Part shown: in pieces, positions 8,050-16,612 of the stretch
Position numbering within the stretch: position 1 is the stretch's first letter
How the letters are laid out: every line of letters begins with the position of its first letter
Assembly: GCF_000808015.1 (NCBI RefSeq)
Contig: NZ_JWHR01000110.1
Location: 1 to 53,686, forward strand
Source: Terrisporobacter othiniensis
GTDB lineage: Bacteria > Bacillota > Clostridia > Peptostreptococcales > Peptostreptococcaceae
Reading direction: 5' to 3'
DNA length: 53,686 nt
Position numbers and translations under genes: made by a program
The notes under the pieces: model-generated
The model's input: the letters and a program-made list of their open reading frames with translations, nothing else
Database searches by the model: none
Told to the model about the DNA's origin: nothing

Positions 8050-10224
8050 ATGAGGAAAAAAATAATATCATTATTATTGTTAATCATGATATGTGTTGGA
8101 TTTATTCCTAATTATTCTTTCGCAGCAGAAGAAGGTAAAGTTATTTATATTAGCATGAATAGAACAAATATAAATGATTTACAAAAGATTCCTGTTTTGC
8201 AAGAAAAGTTAAAAAACAGTGGATATATTGGGTTAATGAATACAAGAGGAGATCAAGGAAATGACGATGCAAGGTCATATGCTACTATAGGAGCAGGGAC
8301 TAGGGCCAATGTAGTTAATAATGAGGTCATATCTTTTGAAAATTTAACTGATGAGAATGGAAAATTATACAAAACAGCAACAGGAGAAGAACCAAAAGGT
8401 ATAAATAATATATCTATCAATAAATCTATTAATAATAATGCAGAAAAAGGAAGTTATGGATCTACATTAGGGCTACTTGGTCAAACATTATCTGATAATA
8501 ACAAAAAAGTAGCATTATTAGGTAATAGTGATATTGTAGAAAATAATCAATTGATAAAAATAAGAAATACAGGATTAATAGCCATGGATACTTTAGGTCG
8601 TGTAGAATCTGGTAATGTGGACAATATTTCTGTAAAAGATTTAAGTATGCCTTATGGATTGAGAACAGACTACAATAAATTAATTACTGATACAAAAACA
8701 TATTATGAAAGTAATGATGCCTTATTTATAGAGCTTGGAGACACATATAGATTAGATGAGTACAAATCTAACTTAAATGAAAACACATATAACAAGACAA
8801 AAAAACAGATATACTCTCATATAAATACTTACTTAAAAGAAGTATTCAATATGGTAAATGAAAATGATGTTATATATATTGTTAGTGAATTCCCAAGTAC
8901 TCTAGACTATAATAACAAAAGACGTTTAGCTCCTGTTATTAAATTTTCTGATAATAAAAAAGGATTATTAGAAAGTGCAACAACAAGGAGAGGTGGAATA
9001 ATAGCCAACTTAGATTTAGGTGTAGACATTTTAAATGAATTTGGACTAAAAAATGAAGCTATGATAGGAAGAGCGTTAAGTAGTATTGAAAAAGATGACA
9101 ATATAGACTTCTTATCTGGAGAATATAAAAAAATAGTTTCAATAAATAATATAAGATCTACAGTAGTAAATACTTTTGTTGGAATTGTATCTACATCGTG
9201 GGTTATAGCTATGCTAGCCTTATTATTCAAGGATAAGCTACCTAACAAAGAAAAAGTATTTATAGTATTAAAAGAACTAATTAAATTGGGATTAATAATG
9301 CCTCTAACTTTATTACTATCACCAATATTTAATTTTAAAAGTCAATTAGGATTAGTAAGTGGTGTTGTAATAATGACCATAATACTTTATTTATCAGGAA
9401 GAATATTGTTTAAAAATAACGATATTAAACAGATGGGATATTATGCACTCCTTACCATATTATTAATTGTTATTGACTCAGTTATAGGAACGTACTTTAT
9501 GAAAAACTGTATAATGAGTTATGATGCCATAGTGGGAGCTAGATATTATGGTATAGGTAATGAATATGAGGGGGTAACAATAGCAAGTGCTGTATTTGCT
9601 TTATCTGTACTTCTTAACTATAAGAAAATGCCAAAATGGCTAACAATTGTTTTATCAGTTATAATTCTTATCACAAGTGCATTTCCTTCAATGGGTGCAA
9701 ATGTAGGAGGAGCAATATCTGAATGTGTAGCGTACTTGTTATTTATTATGTTAATATTTGACGTTAAATTAGACTTAAAGAAAATTATGATATTAGGTTT
9801 AGCAGCAGTTGTTTTAGTTTTAGTATTTGCAGGTTTAGACTTAGTTTTAGGAATGGAGTCTCACTTAGGCGTATTTACACAACAAATAATACAAGAAGGA
9901 CCACAAGCTATATTTAATACGTTTGGTAGAAAAATATCTATGAACTTAAAACTTGCTAAGTCATCTGTGTGGGTAAATATATTATTAGTTGGAATTGCTG
10001 TAATAGGTATATTTATATTTAGACCTTCAAAACATATGAAAAATATATCTAATAAATATCCTATGATATTTAAAGGATTTATAGCATCTATGGTAGGATG
10101 CCTAATAACATTATTAGTAAATGACTCGGGAATAGTAGCAGCAGCTACAGCATCCATATATATTCTTATACCAATATTAATTATTAGTATTAATATGATA
10201 ATTTTTAATGATAAAAGAGAATAG
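8050..10224 (+). CDS. Secreted/polytopic membrane protein with alkaline-phosphatase-like ectodomain
   Basis: Unrecognised 724-residue protein. Residues 1-25 are a Sec signal peptide (KK then ISLLLLIMICVGF, with a cleavage-like SFAAEE). Residues 26-370 form an extracellular domain whose pattern resembles the alkaline-phosphatase/phosphopentomutase fold: GYIGLMNTRGD, ARSYATIGAGTRA, KVALLGNSD, DALFIELGDT, and TRRGGIIANLDLGVDILNEFGL. The Asp/His metal ligands of active enzymes are not obvious. From about residue 375 to the end there are roughly 10-11 membrane helices and a short cytosolic tail. It lies 16 nt after ireB and ends in a terminator, so it is probably cotranscribed with alaS-ireB. A role at the cell envelope is inference. 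Confidence 0.65.
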   Translation: MRKKIISLLLLIMICVGFIPNYSFAAEEGKVIYISMNRTNINDLQKIPVLQEKLKNSGYIGLMNTRGDQGNDDARSYATIGAGTRANVVNNEVISFENLTDENGKLYKTATGEEPKGINNISINKSINNNAEKGSYGSTLGLLGQTLSDNNKKVALLGNSDIVENNQLIKIRNTGLIAMDTLGRVESGNVDNISVKDLSMPYGLRTDYNKLITDTKTYYESNDALFIELGDTYRLDEYKSNLNENTYNKTKKQIYSHINTYLKEVFNMVNENDVIYIVSEFPSTLDYNNKRRLAPVIKFSDNKKGLLESATTRRGGIIANLDLGVDILNEFGLKNEAMIGRALSSIEKDDNIDFLSGEYKKIVSINNIRSTVVNTFVGIVSTSWVIAMLALLFKDKLPNKEKVFIVLKELIKLGLIMPLTLLLSPIFNFKSQLGLVSGVVIMTIILYLSGRILFKNNDIKQMGYYALLTILLIVIDSVIGTYFMKNCIMSYDAIVGARYYGIGNEYEGVTIASAVFALSVLLNYKKMPKWLTIVLSVIILITSAFPSMGANVGGAISECVAYLLFIMLIFDVKLDLKKIMILGLAAVVLVLVFAGLDLVLGMESHLGVFTQQIIQEGPQAIFNTFGRKISMNLKLAKSSVWVNILLVGIAVIGIFIFRPSKHMKNISNKYPMIFKGFIASMVGCLITLLVNDSGIVAAATASIYILIPILIISINMIIFNDKRE

Positions 10225-10229
10225 TAATG

Positions 10230-10263
10230 AAAATTAGCCAGAATTTAATTCTGGCTAATTTTT
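10230..10263 (+). terminator. Intrinsic terminator after the 724-residue membrane protein
   Basis: A perfect 14-nt stem (AAATTAGCCAGAAT at 10231-10244 and its complement at 10248-10261) with a three-base loop and a short T tail. The next 228 nt to ruvX hold no gene. They contain an ATGGAC/GTCCAT inverted repeat (10269-10274 and 10335-10340). Confidence 0.85.
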
Positions 10264-10490
10264 GAGAAATGGACTTGTTTGAAAATGTATGACGACCGCA
10301 TAGTGATTTGAAGTATTAAGGAAGATATGTAGTTGTCCATATGAATTGAGAGAATTTTAAATATAATATAAAATAAGGTATGAGAAAATTAAAATAAGAT
10401 AAAATAATAGAAGTCCCTATTGATTAAAATTATGTGAAAGTAATTTAAAAATTAATAAGGATGATGATGGCTATATAAAGGAGAATAAAC

Positions 10491-10916
10491 ATGCTTGATG
10501 GAAGAATAATGGGTCTTGATATAGGAGATAAAACCATAGGAGTTGCTGTAAGTGATATAATGGGTTTAACTGCTCAAGGTGTAACAACTATAAAAAGAGT
10601 TGGTAAGAAAAAAGATATAGAAGAAATTAAAAAGATAATTTCAGAAAGACAAGTAAATAAAATAGTATCAGGTCTACCTAAGAATATGAATGGTACTATA
10701 GGAACACAAGGAGAAAAAGTCCAAAAATTCTGTGAGTTATTAAAACAAGAAACAAATTTACCTATAGAATTTTGGGATGAAAGATTATCTACAGTAGCAG
10801 CAGAAAGATCTTTAATTGAAGGTAATGTTAGAAGAGAAAATAGAAAAAAAGTAATAGATATGCTAGCAGCAGTGATAATATTACAAGGATATTTAGATTT
10901 ACAAAGAAATTTCTAA
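10491..10916 (+). CDS. ruvX: RuvX/YqgF Holliday-junction resolvase-like nuclease
   Basis: Protein of 141 residues with an RNase H-like fold. YqgF is linked to pre-16S rRNA 5' end maturation, and members have also been reported to cut branched DNA. The signature is [18 protein letters not shown] at the N-terminus (first catalytic Asp), then [11 protein letters not shown], then [12 protein letters not shown] with the second acidic residue, and a final Asp in VIDMLAA. AAAGGAGA precedes the ATG. It is followed after 80 nt by the DUF1292 gene, the usual ruvX-yrzB pairing. Confidence 0.93.
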   Translation: MLDGRIMGLDIGDKTIGVAVSDIMGLTAQGVTTIKRVGKKKDIEEIKKIISERQVNKIVSGLPKNMNGTIGTQGEKVQKFCELLKQETNLPIEFWDERLSTVAAERSLIEGNVRRENRKKVIDMLAAVIILQGYLDLQRNF

Positions 10917-10996
10917 TAATATTTTAATAATATATTTGAAATTATCTCAGTATAATATATAATATAAAAAAGAAGAAAGAATTTGAGGTGATTTAG

Positions 10997-11266
10997 ATGC
11001 AAGATAATATAATAAGTTTAGTTGATGAAAATGGAGTAGAAAGCGAATTTGAAGTCATACTAACTTTAGAAGCTGATAATAAGGAATATGCTATATTAAT
11101 GCCTGTTGATGATGAAGAAAGTGATGAGGCTTTAGTATTTAGAATAGACCAAGATGAAGAAGGAGAAATGTTAGTTCCTTTAGAAGATGACAAGGAATAT
11201 GAAATAGTTGTTGATGTTTATAATACATTAATGGACGAAGAAGGACTTAATGACGACGAATTCTAA
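10997..11266 (+). CDS. DUF1292 family protein (YrzB-like)
   Basis: Acidic 89-residue protein of the DUF1292/UPF0473 family. It matches the family pattern: an N-terminal DENGVESEFEVILTLEADNKEYAILMP barrel-like segment, then alternating acidic stretches (DDEESDEALVFRIDQDEEG), ending in a DDEF tail. No catalytic residues are visible and the function is unknown. In many Firmicutes it sits just after ireB and ruvX, as here, which is the main support for the family call. A strong terminator follows directly. Confidence 0.85.
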   Translation: MQDNIISLVDENGVESEFEVILTLEADNKEYAILMPVDDEESDEALVFRIDQDEEGEMLVPLEDDKEYEIVVDVYNTLMDEEGLNDDEF

Positions 11267-11270
11267 TAAT

Positions 11271-11304
11271 AAAAAAACTACCTTTTAGTAGGTAGTTTTT
11301 TTAT
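11271..11304 (+). terminator. Intrinsic terminator after the DUF1292 gene
   Basis: Twelve-base stem AAAAAAACTACC / GGTAGTTTTTTT around an 8-nt loop, symmetric A and T tracts, and placed 5 nt after the stop codon. Confidence 0.92.
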
Positions 11305-11395
11305 GTTTAAAACTAAAAATAATATACATAATTATAGAGTTTAATTTTAAAATCACTTGGGAAAAATATTGAAAAATAGTAAAGGGGATGACTGA

Positions 11396-12286
11396 ATGAA
11401 AAAAAAGATTCTAATAACATTAATACTTATGATAATTTTTTCCATGATATTAAATAATAGTGCTCTGGCTAAAGATATAAATTCTTACACTGAAAAAGAA
11501 ATTTATAATATATTATTAATAGGAAAAGATGGTATAGGAGAAAAAACTTCTAGAGCAGATACTATGATTATTTTAACTGTAGACAATAAACATAAGGGTT
11601 TAAAACTCACATCTATAGCTAGAGACACATTAGTATATATACCTGGAAAAGGATATGATAAAATAAACCATTCTTTTTATTATGGAGGTTGTGAATTATT
11701 ACTTAAAACAATAAATGATAATTTTGACCTTGACATAAAAGACTATGCTATAGTAGATTTTAAAAGTTTTGTAGATGTTATAAATGTACTAGGAGGCGTA
11801 GATATAAATATTGAAGATAGAGAAATTGATGGATTAAATAAAGTAATAAATGCATGTTATGGATTAGAAATTGAAAATAAGGGTAATAATATAGAATATA
11901 TAACTAGTAGTGGGAATCATTTACTAAATGGATATCAAGCTTTAGCTTACTGTAGACTTAGAAAAATAGACAACTGTTTCTATAGAGATGCTAGACAACG
12001 AAAAGTATTAGAGAGTTTAGCATATAAATTATCAAAAGTATCAGTTTTTAAATATCCAGAATTGATAAAAATACTACTTAAGCATGTAAGGGTTAATATC
12101 TCTCCAGATAAAATCTTAGACTTAGCTATAATATCAAGAGATTTAACTAATTATAAAATAAAACAATTAGAATTTCCTATCAATGAATATAGAGAAGATG
12201 GAAGATTAGAATGTAATTCACAATATGTAATTAAATGGAGAAAAGAAGAAAATTTAAAATTGTTACATGATTTTATATATAACTAA
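11396..12286 (+). CDS. LytR-CpsA-Psr (LCP) family cell-wall ligase
   Basis: Membrane-anchored extracellular protein of 296 residues. LCP proteins transfer undecaprenyl-linked polymers (teichoic acid, capsule-like glycans) to peptidoglycan. A single N-terminal hydrophobic segment (residues 4-25, ending ALAKD) is an anchor or signal. The LCP core follows: ILLIGKDG, SRADTMIILTVD, the arginine-bearing SIARDTLVYIPG, KINHSFYYGG, the VVDINIED-type strand (GGVDINIED), and YCRLRKIDNCFYRDARQRKVLE with the conserved Arg cluster. The length is typical of the short, single-domain class. It stands between the DUF1292 gene and fur without clear operon partners. The attached polymer cannot be told from sequence. 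Confidence 0.9.
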   Translation: MKKKILITLILMIIFSMILNNSALAKDINSYTEKEIYNILLIGKDGIGEKTSRADTMIILTVDNKHKGLKLTSIARDTLVYIPGKGYDKINHSFYYGGCELLLKTINDNFDLDIKDYAIVDFKSFVDVINVLGGVDINIEDREIDGLNKVINACYGLEIENKGNNIEYITSSGNHLLNGYQALAYCRLRKIDNCFYRDARQRKVLESLAYKLSKVSVFKYPELIKILLKHVRVNISPDKILDLAIISRDLTNYKIKQLEFPINEYREDGRLECNSQYVIKWRKEENLKLLHDFIYN

Positions 12287-12338
12287 GTATAATAAATATG
12301 GTTATAAAAAAATAAATATATTAATAATTCTCTAAACA

Positions 12339-12386
12339 TTGACATGAGTGAATTTATCATTTACAATAATTACAAAAGATTATCAA
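12339..12386 (+). promoter_or_regulatory. fur promoter with candidate Fur box
   Basis: TTGACA (12339-12344), a 17-nt spacer, and TACAAT (12362-12367) form a near-consensus promoter. The -10 lies inside the near-palindrome TTACAATAATTACAA. TTATCA and ATTATCA half-site-like words flank it on both sides. Fur-family boxes are AT-rich palindromes of this kind and fur genes often autoregulate; the box is a guess. The promoter also shows that the longer upstream reading of fur is not translated. Confidence 0.6.
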
Positions 12387-12404
12387 TTGAAAACGGGTGG
12401 TATT

Positions 12405-12860
12405 ATGTGTAATACAATGGAAAATTTGAAAATTAAATTAAAAGAATCAGGACTAAAAATTACTCCTCAAAGAAGAGCTATAATAAATATACTTCTTGAC
12501 AATGAAAATAGGCATTTAAGTAGTGAAGAAATTTATGATTTAGTAAGGGAGAACTGTCCAGAGATAGGGCTTGCAACAGTCTATAGAACAATGCAATTAT
12601 TAGATGAAATTGGAGTAATATCAAAATTAAACTTAGATGATGGATGTATTAGATATGAAATTAATTTAAATAAATCAGAAAGTCATAATCATCACCATTT
12701 AATTTGTAAAAAATGTGGGAAGATAATCGAAGTAGAAGATGATTTAATGGACAATGTAGAAAAAGAAATACAAAGTGCTTATAAGTTTAAAATATTAGAC
12801 CATGATGTTAAATTTTATGGATTATGTGAAGACTGCAATAAAGATATAAGTTCTAAGTAG
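12405..12860 (+). CDS. fur: Ferric uptake regulator Fur
   Basis: Metal-dependent repressor of about 151 residues. The winged helix includes LKITPQRRAIINILL and the recognition segment IGLATVYRTMQLL. The dimerisation half carries the metal-site histidines (SHNHHHLIC), the first structural zinc pair CKKCGK and the second pair CEDC, plus DHDVKFYG. The long histidine run before LICKKCGKIIEVEDD favours Fur over PerR or Zur. ATG 12405 is used, since GGGTGG lies 4 nt upstream and the promoter's expected start (about 12374) excludes the longer frame from 12348. ATG 12417 is an alternative. Confidence 0.92.
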   Translation: MCNTMENLKIKLKESGLKITPQRRAIINILLDNENRHLSSEEIYDLVRENCPEIGLATVYRTMQLLDEIGVISKLNLDDGCIRYEINLNKSESHNHHHLICKKCGKIIEVEDDLMDNVEKEIQSAYKFKILDHDVKFYGLCEDCNKDISSK

Positions 12861-12875
12861 AACTTATATCTTTTT
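12841..12875 (+). terminator. Terminator overlapping the end of fur
   Basis: Perfect 13-bp stem AAGATATAAGTTC / GAACTTATATCTT with a six-base loop and T5 tail. Its left arm is the last codons of fur, and the stop codon closes the loop. Confidence 0.9.
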
Positions 12876-13087
12876 AATTGTAAGGAAAAAATATTAAAAT
12901 TTGTTTAACAAGCTGTAAGATTTTATCTAGTAAAAAGATGTTTTAACTAGATTATGGATAAAAGTATTTTAAATATACTTAAAATATAAGGGATTTTATG
13001 ATACAATAAACTTAGTTGGTAAAAAGTGCGTGATTTAATATTATTTTTATATGCAAGATTAAAATGAAAATTGAATAGACAGAGGAG

Positions 13088-14767
13088 ATGATGCAATTGT
13101 TTAAGAAAAACACCAACAAGGTTAAGGTAATGGCTTTAGGTGGTCTTAACGAGATAGGCAAAAACATGACCGTAATAGAGTATAAGGATGAGATTGTTGT
13201 AATAGATGCGGGTTTAAGTTTTCCAGAAGATGAAATGTTAGGTGTTGATATAGTTATACCTGATATAACTTATTTACTAAAAAATAAGGATAAGGTAAAA
13301 GGAATATTTATAACACATGGACATGAAGATCATATAGGAGCTCTTCCATATATACTGAAAAAAATTGATGTACCTGTGTACGGAACTAGATTTAGTATTG
13401 GACTAATAGAAGCTAAATTAAAGGAACATAAACTTAATAATGTAAAATTAAATGTTGTTACTCCTAAACAAACAGTTAAGCTTAAAAATATTAGTGTAGA
13501 ATTTATAAAGAATAACCACAGTATACCAGGATCTTGTTCGCTGGCTGTACATACTGAACAGGGGGTTATTTTCCATACAGGAGACTTTAAGATTGATCTT
13601 ACACCAATAGATGGAGACGTTATGGATATTCACAGAATATGTGAGCTTGGAAGTTCGGGAGTTCTTTTAATGTTAGCAGACAGTACGAATGTGGAAAAAC
13701 CAGGGTTTACTATGTCTGAAAGAACAGTGGGAGCAGGTCTAGATGATTTATTTAGAAAAGCTAATGGTAGTAGAATTATAGTTGCTACTTTTGCTTCGAA
13801 TGTTCATAGATTACAACAAATTATCAATATGGCGGTTAAGTTTAATAGAAAAGTGGCTATCTCAGGAAGATCAATGGTTAATGTAATAGGTGTTGCTAGA
13901 GAACTTGGGTATTTAGATATGGAAGATGAAACACTGATAGATTTAAATGATATATCTAAGTACGATGACAATGAATTAGTAATTATAACTACGGGAACAC
14001 AGGGAGAACCAATGTCAGCACTTGCAAGAATGTCAAGTAGCGAACATAAAAAGGTAGAAATTAAAAAGGGAGATTTAGTAATAATTTCAGCTCATCCAAT
14101 ACCAGGAAATGAAAAACTAATCTCAAAAGTAATAAATCTTTTATTTGAAAGAGGAGCAAGGGTTGTTTATAACGACTTAGCTGATATACATGTATCAGGT
14201 CATGCGGCTCAAGAAGATTTAAAACTTATAAATAGAATGGTAAAACCAAAATTCTTTATGCCAGTTCATGGAGAGTTTAGGATGTTAAAGCGTCATGCAG
14301 CACTAGCTGGTGAGCTTGGTATGCCAGAACAAAATGTATTTGTAATGCAAACTGGTCAAGTACTAGAATTAGACAGAAATTCTGCAAAAATTACTAATAC
14401 GGTTCCAACAGGAAATGTACTTGTTGATGGACTTGGAGTAGGAGATGTAGGAAATATAGTTCTAAGAGATAGAAAACATTTATCTGAAGATGGCCTTATG
14501 ATAGTAGTTGTAACTATATCTAAAGAAGATGGTAAAGTACTTGCAGGACCTGATATTATATCTAGAGGATTTGTTTATGTTAGAGAATCAGAAGATTTAA
14601 TGGATGGAGCAAAAAATGTAATTAAAGATGTTTTACATGAATGTGAAGAAAAGAATATAAAAGAGTGGGCATATTTAAAAAATAATATTAAAGAAAACTT
14701 AAAAGAATATTTATATATAAAAACTAAGAGAAATCCAATGATATTACCAATAATCATGGAAGTATAA
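13088..14767 (+). CDS. rnj: Ribonuclease J
   Basis: Metallo-beta-lactamase/beta-CASP RNase of about 556-559 residues, with endonuclease and 5'-3' exonuclease activity in mRNA decay and rRNA maturation. Zinc ligands are in THGHEDHIGALPY (HxHxDH) and HTGDFKID. The beta-CASP motifs include STNVEKPGFT, FASNVHRLQQI and the GHAAQEDL and PVHGEFRMLKRHA segments. The start is ambiguous: AGGAG at 13083-13087 directly abuts ATG 13088 and ATG 13091, whereas TTG 13097 (MFKKNTNK...) has ideal 9-nt spacing. A long terminator follows. RNase Y is also encoded in the window, at 50.1 kb. Confidence 0.95.
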   Translation: MMQLFKKNTNKVKVMALGGLNEIGKNMTVIEYKDEIVVIDAGLSFPEDEMLGVDIVIPDITYLLKNKDKVKGIFITHGHEDHIGALPYILKKIDVPVYGTRFSIGLIEAKLKEHKLNNVKLNVVTPKQTVKLKNISVEFIKNNHSIPGSCSLAVHTEQGVIFHTGDFKIDLTPIDGDVMDIHRICELGSSGVLLMLADSTNVEKPGFTMSERTVGAGLDDLFRKANGSRIIVATFASNVHRLQQIINMAVKFNRKVAISGRSMVNVIGVARELGYLDMEDETLIDLNDISKYDDNELVIITTGTQGEPMSALARMSSSEHKKVEIKKGDLVIISAHPIPGNEKLISKVINLLFERGARVVYNDLADIHVSGHAAQEDLKLINRMVKPKFFMPVHGEFRMLKRHAALAGELGMPEQNVFVMQTGQVLELDRNSAKITNTVPTGNVLVDGLGVGDVGNIVLRDRKHLSEDGLMIVVVTISKEDGKVLAGPDIISRGFVYVRESEDLMDGAKNVIKDVLHECEEKNIKEWAYLKNNIKENLKEYLYIKTKRNPMILPIIMEV

Positions 14768-14771
14768 TTAG

Positions 14772-14813
14772 AAATACCTCAGTATTTGAATTAAAAATAC
14801 TGAGGTATTTTTT
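14772..14813 (+). terminator. Intrinsic terminator after RNase J
   Basis: A 16-bp stem, AAATACCTCAGTATTT against its complement at 14795-14810, with a short loop and T6. Confidence 0.92.
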
Positions 14814-14892
14814 GTAAGTATAAACAAAACTATATTTAAAATGCATATATACTTATAACAACTAAAATTTAAACAGGGATTAGGAGGATAAT

Positions 14893-15228
14893 ATGAGTGT
14901 ATATGATACAGCCACAAAGTTGGCCAGTGAAATAAGAAGTAGCAAAGAATATAAAGATTTTGTTAATAATATGAAAGAAATAAAAAGTGATGAGAATAAT
15001 GAATATCTATTAAGAGAGTACAAAAAGACAGGATACAATCTTCAATATGCCACTATGAATAATAAAAAAATGGATAAAAAATCTATTAAAAAAATGGAAG
15101 AAATTCAGAATAAAATTAGACACAATGAAAAAATATATAATTATCTATTAGCTGAAGAAAAGTTTAATATAATGATGGATAGTATAAATAAAATAATAGC
15201 TCAAGCCATAAAAGAAGACTATAAATAG
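14893..15228 (+). CDS. YlbF/YmcA family protein
   Basis: Helical 111-residue protein of the Com_YlbF family. In B. subtilis YlbF, YmcA and YaaT form a complex that specifies RNase Y cleavage of certain operon mRNAs and affects competence and sporulation. The family pattern is seen in YDTATKLASEIRSSKEYKDF near the N-terminus and in long amphipathic helices to the end. No cysteine ligands of the YlbF/YmcA Fe-S type are visible, so it may be a plain structural relative. GGAGG precedes the ATG. It is followed after 15 nt by the DUF503 gene. Confidence 0.75.
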   Translation: MSVYDTATKLASEIRSSKEYKDFVNNMKEIKSDENNEYLLREYKKTGYNLQYATMNNKKMDKKSIKKMEEIQNKIRHNEKIYNYLLAEEKFNIMMDSINKIIAQAIKEDYK

Positions 15229-15243
15229 AAAAGAGGAATTAAA

Positions 15244-15531
15244 ATGAAAATACTAGTTATTAAAGTTGATTTAAGAGCACCTTATGCACATTCTTTAAAA
15301 GAAAAGAGGATGATTGTAAAGAGTATAATAGGTAAATTGCAAAACAAATTTAATATTAGTATAAGAGAAGTTGAAAATCAAGATTTACATCAAAGAATAA
15401 GTATTGGTATGGTAAAGCTTGATTTAAATAATAAAGATAGCGATCAATCAAAAGAAAAAATTATAAATTTTATAGAAGAAAACTGTGAGGCAGAAATAAT
15501 TGATATTGAAAGTGAAATTATTAATTATTGA
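15244..15531 (+). CDS. DUF503 (YlxP-like) protein
   Basis: Ferredoxin-like 95-residue protein of the DUF503/YlxP family, often encoded near infB/rbfA in other Firmicutes and proposed to act in ribosome biogenesis. The N-terminus has the family signature: a beta-strand, then APYAHSLKEKRMIVKSI, with the SLKEKR helix being diagnostic. IREVENQDLHQRISIGMV continues the pattern. It forms a likely pair with the ylbF-like gene 15 nt upstream. The molecular function is not established. Confidence 0.85.
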   Translation: MKILVIKVDLRAPYAHSLKEKRMIVKSIIGKLQNKFNISIREVENQDLHQRISIGMVKLDLNNKDSDQSKEKIINFIEENCEAEIIDIESEIINY

Positions 15532-15643
15532 GAAATATAACATGTAAAAGATACTAATTATAAATTAGAAATATTGGTAAAAAATAATATAAGAGAAATA
15601 ATAAAAAAGTTAATAAAATTATAGACAATTAAGAGGTGAAGTG

Positions 15644-16612
15644 ATGAAAAAGTTTATTAGCTTTCTACTTGTATTAGTTTTTGCAATAAGTCAAGGAAGT
15701 GTTATTTTTGCCAGTACCCAAGATGCTAAATTAGATATAGCATCTAAATCCGCTATATTAATGGATGCTTCAACAGGTAAAGTTTTATACGAAAAAAATA
15801 GTCACGATAAATTACCACCAGCCAGTGTAACAAAGGTAATGACTATGCTTTTAATTTGTGAAGCTTTAGAAGGTGGAAAAATTAAAGAAGATGATGATGT
15901 CCAAGTAAGTGAAGTTGCAGCTAGTATGGGAGGTAGCCAGATATTTCTTGAACCAGGAGAAATACAAAAGGTAGATACATTATTAAAATCCATAGCAGTT
16001 GCATCTGCCAATGATGCTTGTGTTGCTATGGCAGAATATATAGGTGGTAGTGTGGAAGAGTTTGTAGTTCTTATGAATAAAAGAGCTAAAGAGCTGGGAA
16101 TGAATGATACAAACTTTGTTAATACAAATGGACTTCCTGTAGATAACCACTATACTTCAGCTTATGATATAGCACTTATGTCTAAGGAATTACTTACTCA
16201 TAAGAAAATTTCTAAGTATTTGACTACATGGATGGACGAAGTCGTAGTTGGTAAAAAACAAGCTAAAATAGGGATTGCAAATACGAATAAGTTAGTTAAA
16301 CATTATGCAGGAGCTACAGGAGTGAAAACTGGCTTTACTCAGCAAGCTAAATATTGTTTATCAGCATCAGCAATAAGAAATAATACACACTTAATAGCCG
16401 TTACATTATGTGCTGAAACTTCTCCAATAAGATTTAAAGATGCAACAAGTCTTTTAAATTATGGATTTGCAAACTACGAAAGTGTTAAAATTTGTGGCGC
16501 AAATGATAAGGTTGCTACAGTTAAATTTGAAAAAGGTGAAAAAGAAAATATTGATTTAGTAGCCAAAGATAATTTAAGTGTATTGATAAAAAAGGGTTCC
16601 AAAAGAAAGTAG
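15644..16612 (+). CDS. dacF: D-alanyl-D-alanine carboxypeptidase DacF, C-terminal domain out of frame
   Basis: Serine DD-carboxypeptidase (S11, PBP5 class) that trims peptidoglycan stem peptides outside the membrane. A signal peptide spans residues 1-24 (KKFISFLLVLVFAI...FAS). Active-site motifs are S61-V-T-K64, SAN near residue 121, and KTG at 228-230. The reading ends after 322 residues at the TAG of 16610-16612. Homologues have about 60 more residues (the PBP5 C-terminal domain). That segment is present in the -1 frame (16594-16782), joined at A AAA AAG (16588-16594). The catalytic domain is whole, so the short product could be active. A one-base loss in the A-run, programmed slippage, or a sequencing error would all explain it. 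ATG 15644 follows AGAGGTGA. Confidence 0.88.
   Translation: MKKFISFLLVLVFAISQGSVIFASTQDAKLDIASKSAILMDASTGKVLYEKNSHDKLPPASVTKVMTMLLICEALEGGKIKEDDDVQVSEVAASMGGSQIFLEPGEIQKVDTLLKSIAVASANDACVAMAEYIGGSVEEFVVLMNKRAKELGMNDTNFVNTNGLPVDNHYTSAYDIALMSKELLTHKKISKYLTTWMDEVVVGKKQAKIGIANTNKLVKHYAGATGVKTGFTQQAKYCLSASAIRNNTHLIAVTLCAETSPIRFKDATSLLNYGFANYESVKICGANDKVATVKFEKGEKENIDLVAKDNLSVLIKKGSKRK

Noticed and set aside
12348..12404. Longer N-terminus of Fur
   Set aside because: The extra codons lie between the -35 and the expected transcription start of the fur promoter.
12925..12952. ATCTAGT/ACTAGAT inverted repeat before RNase J
   Set aside because: Seven-base arms with a 14-nt gap in AT-rich DNA are easily due to chance, and there is no promoter alignment to support an operator.
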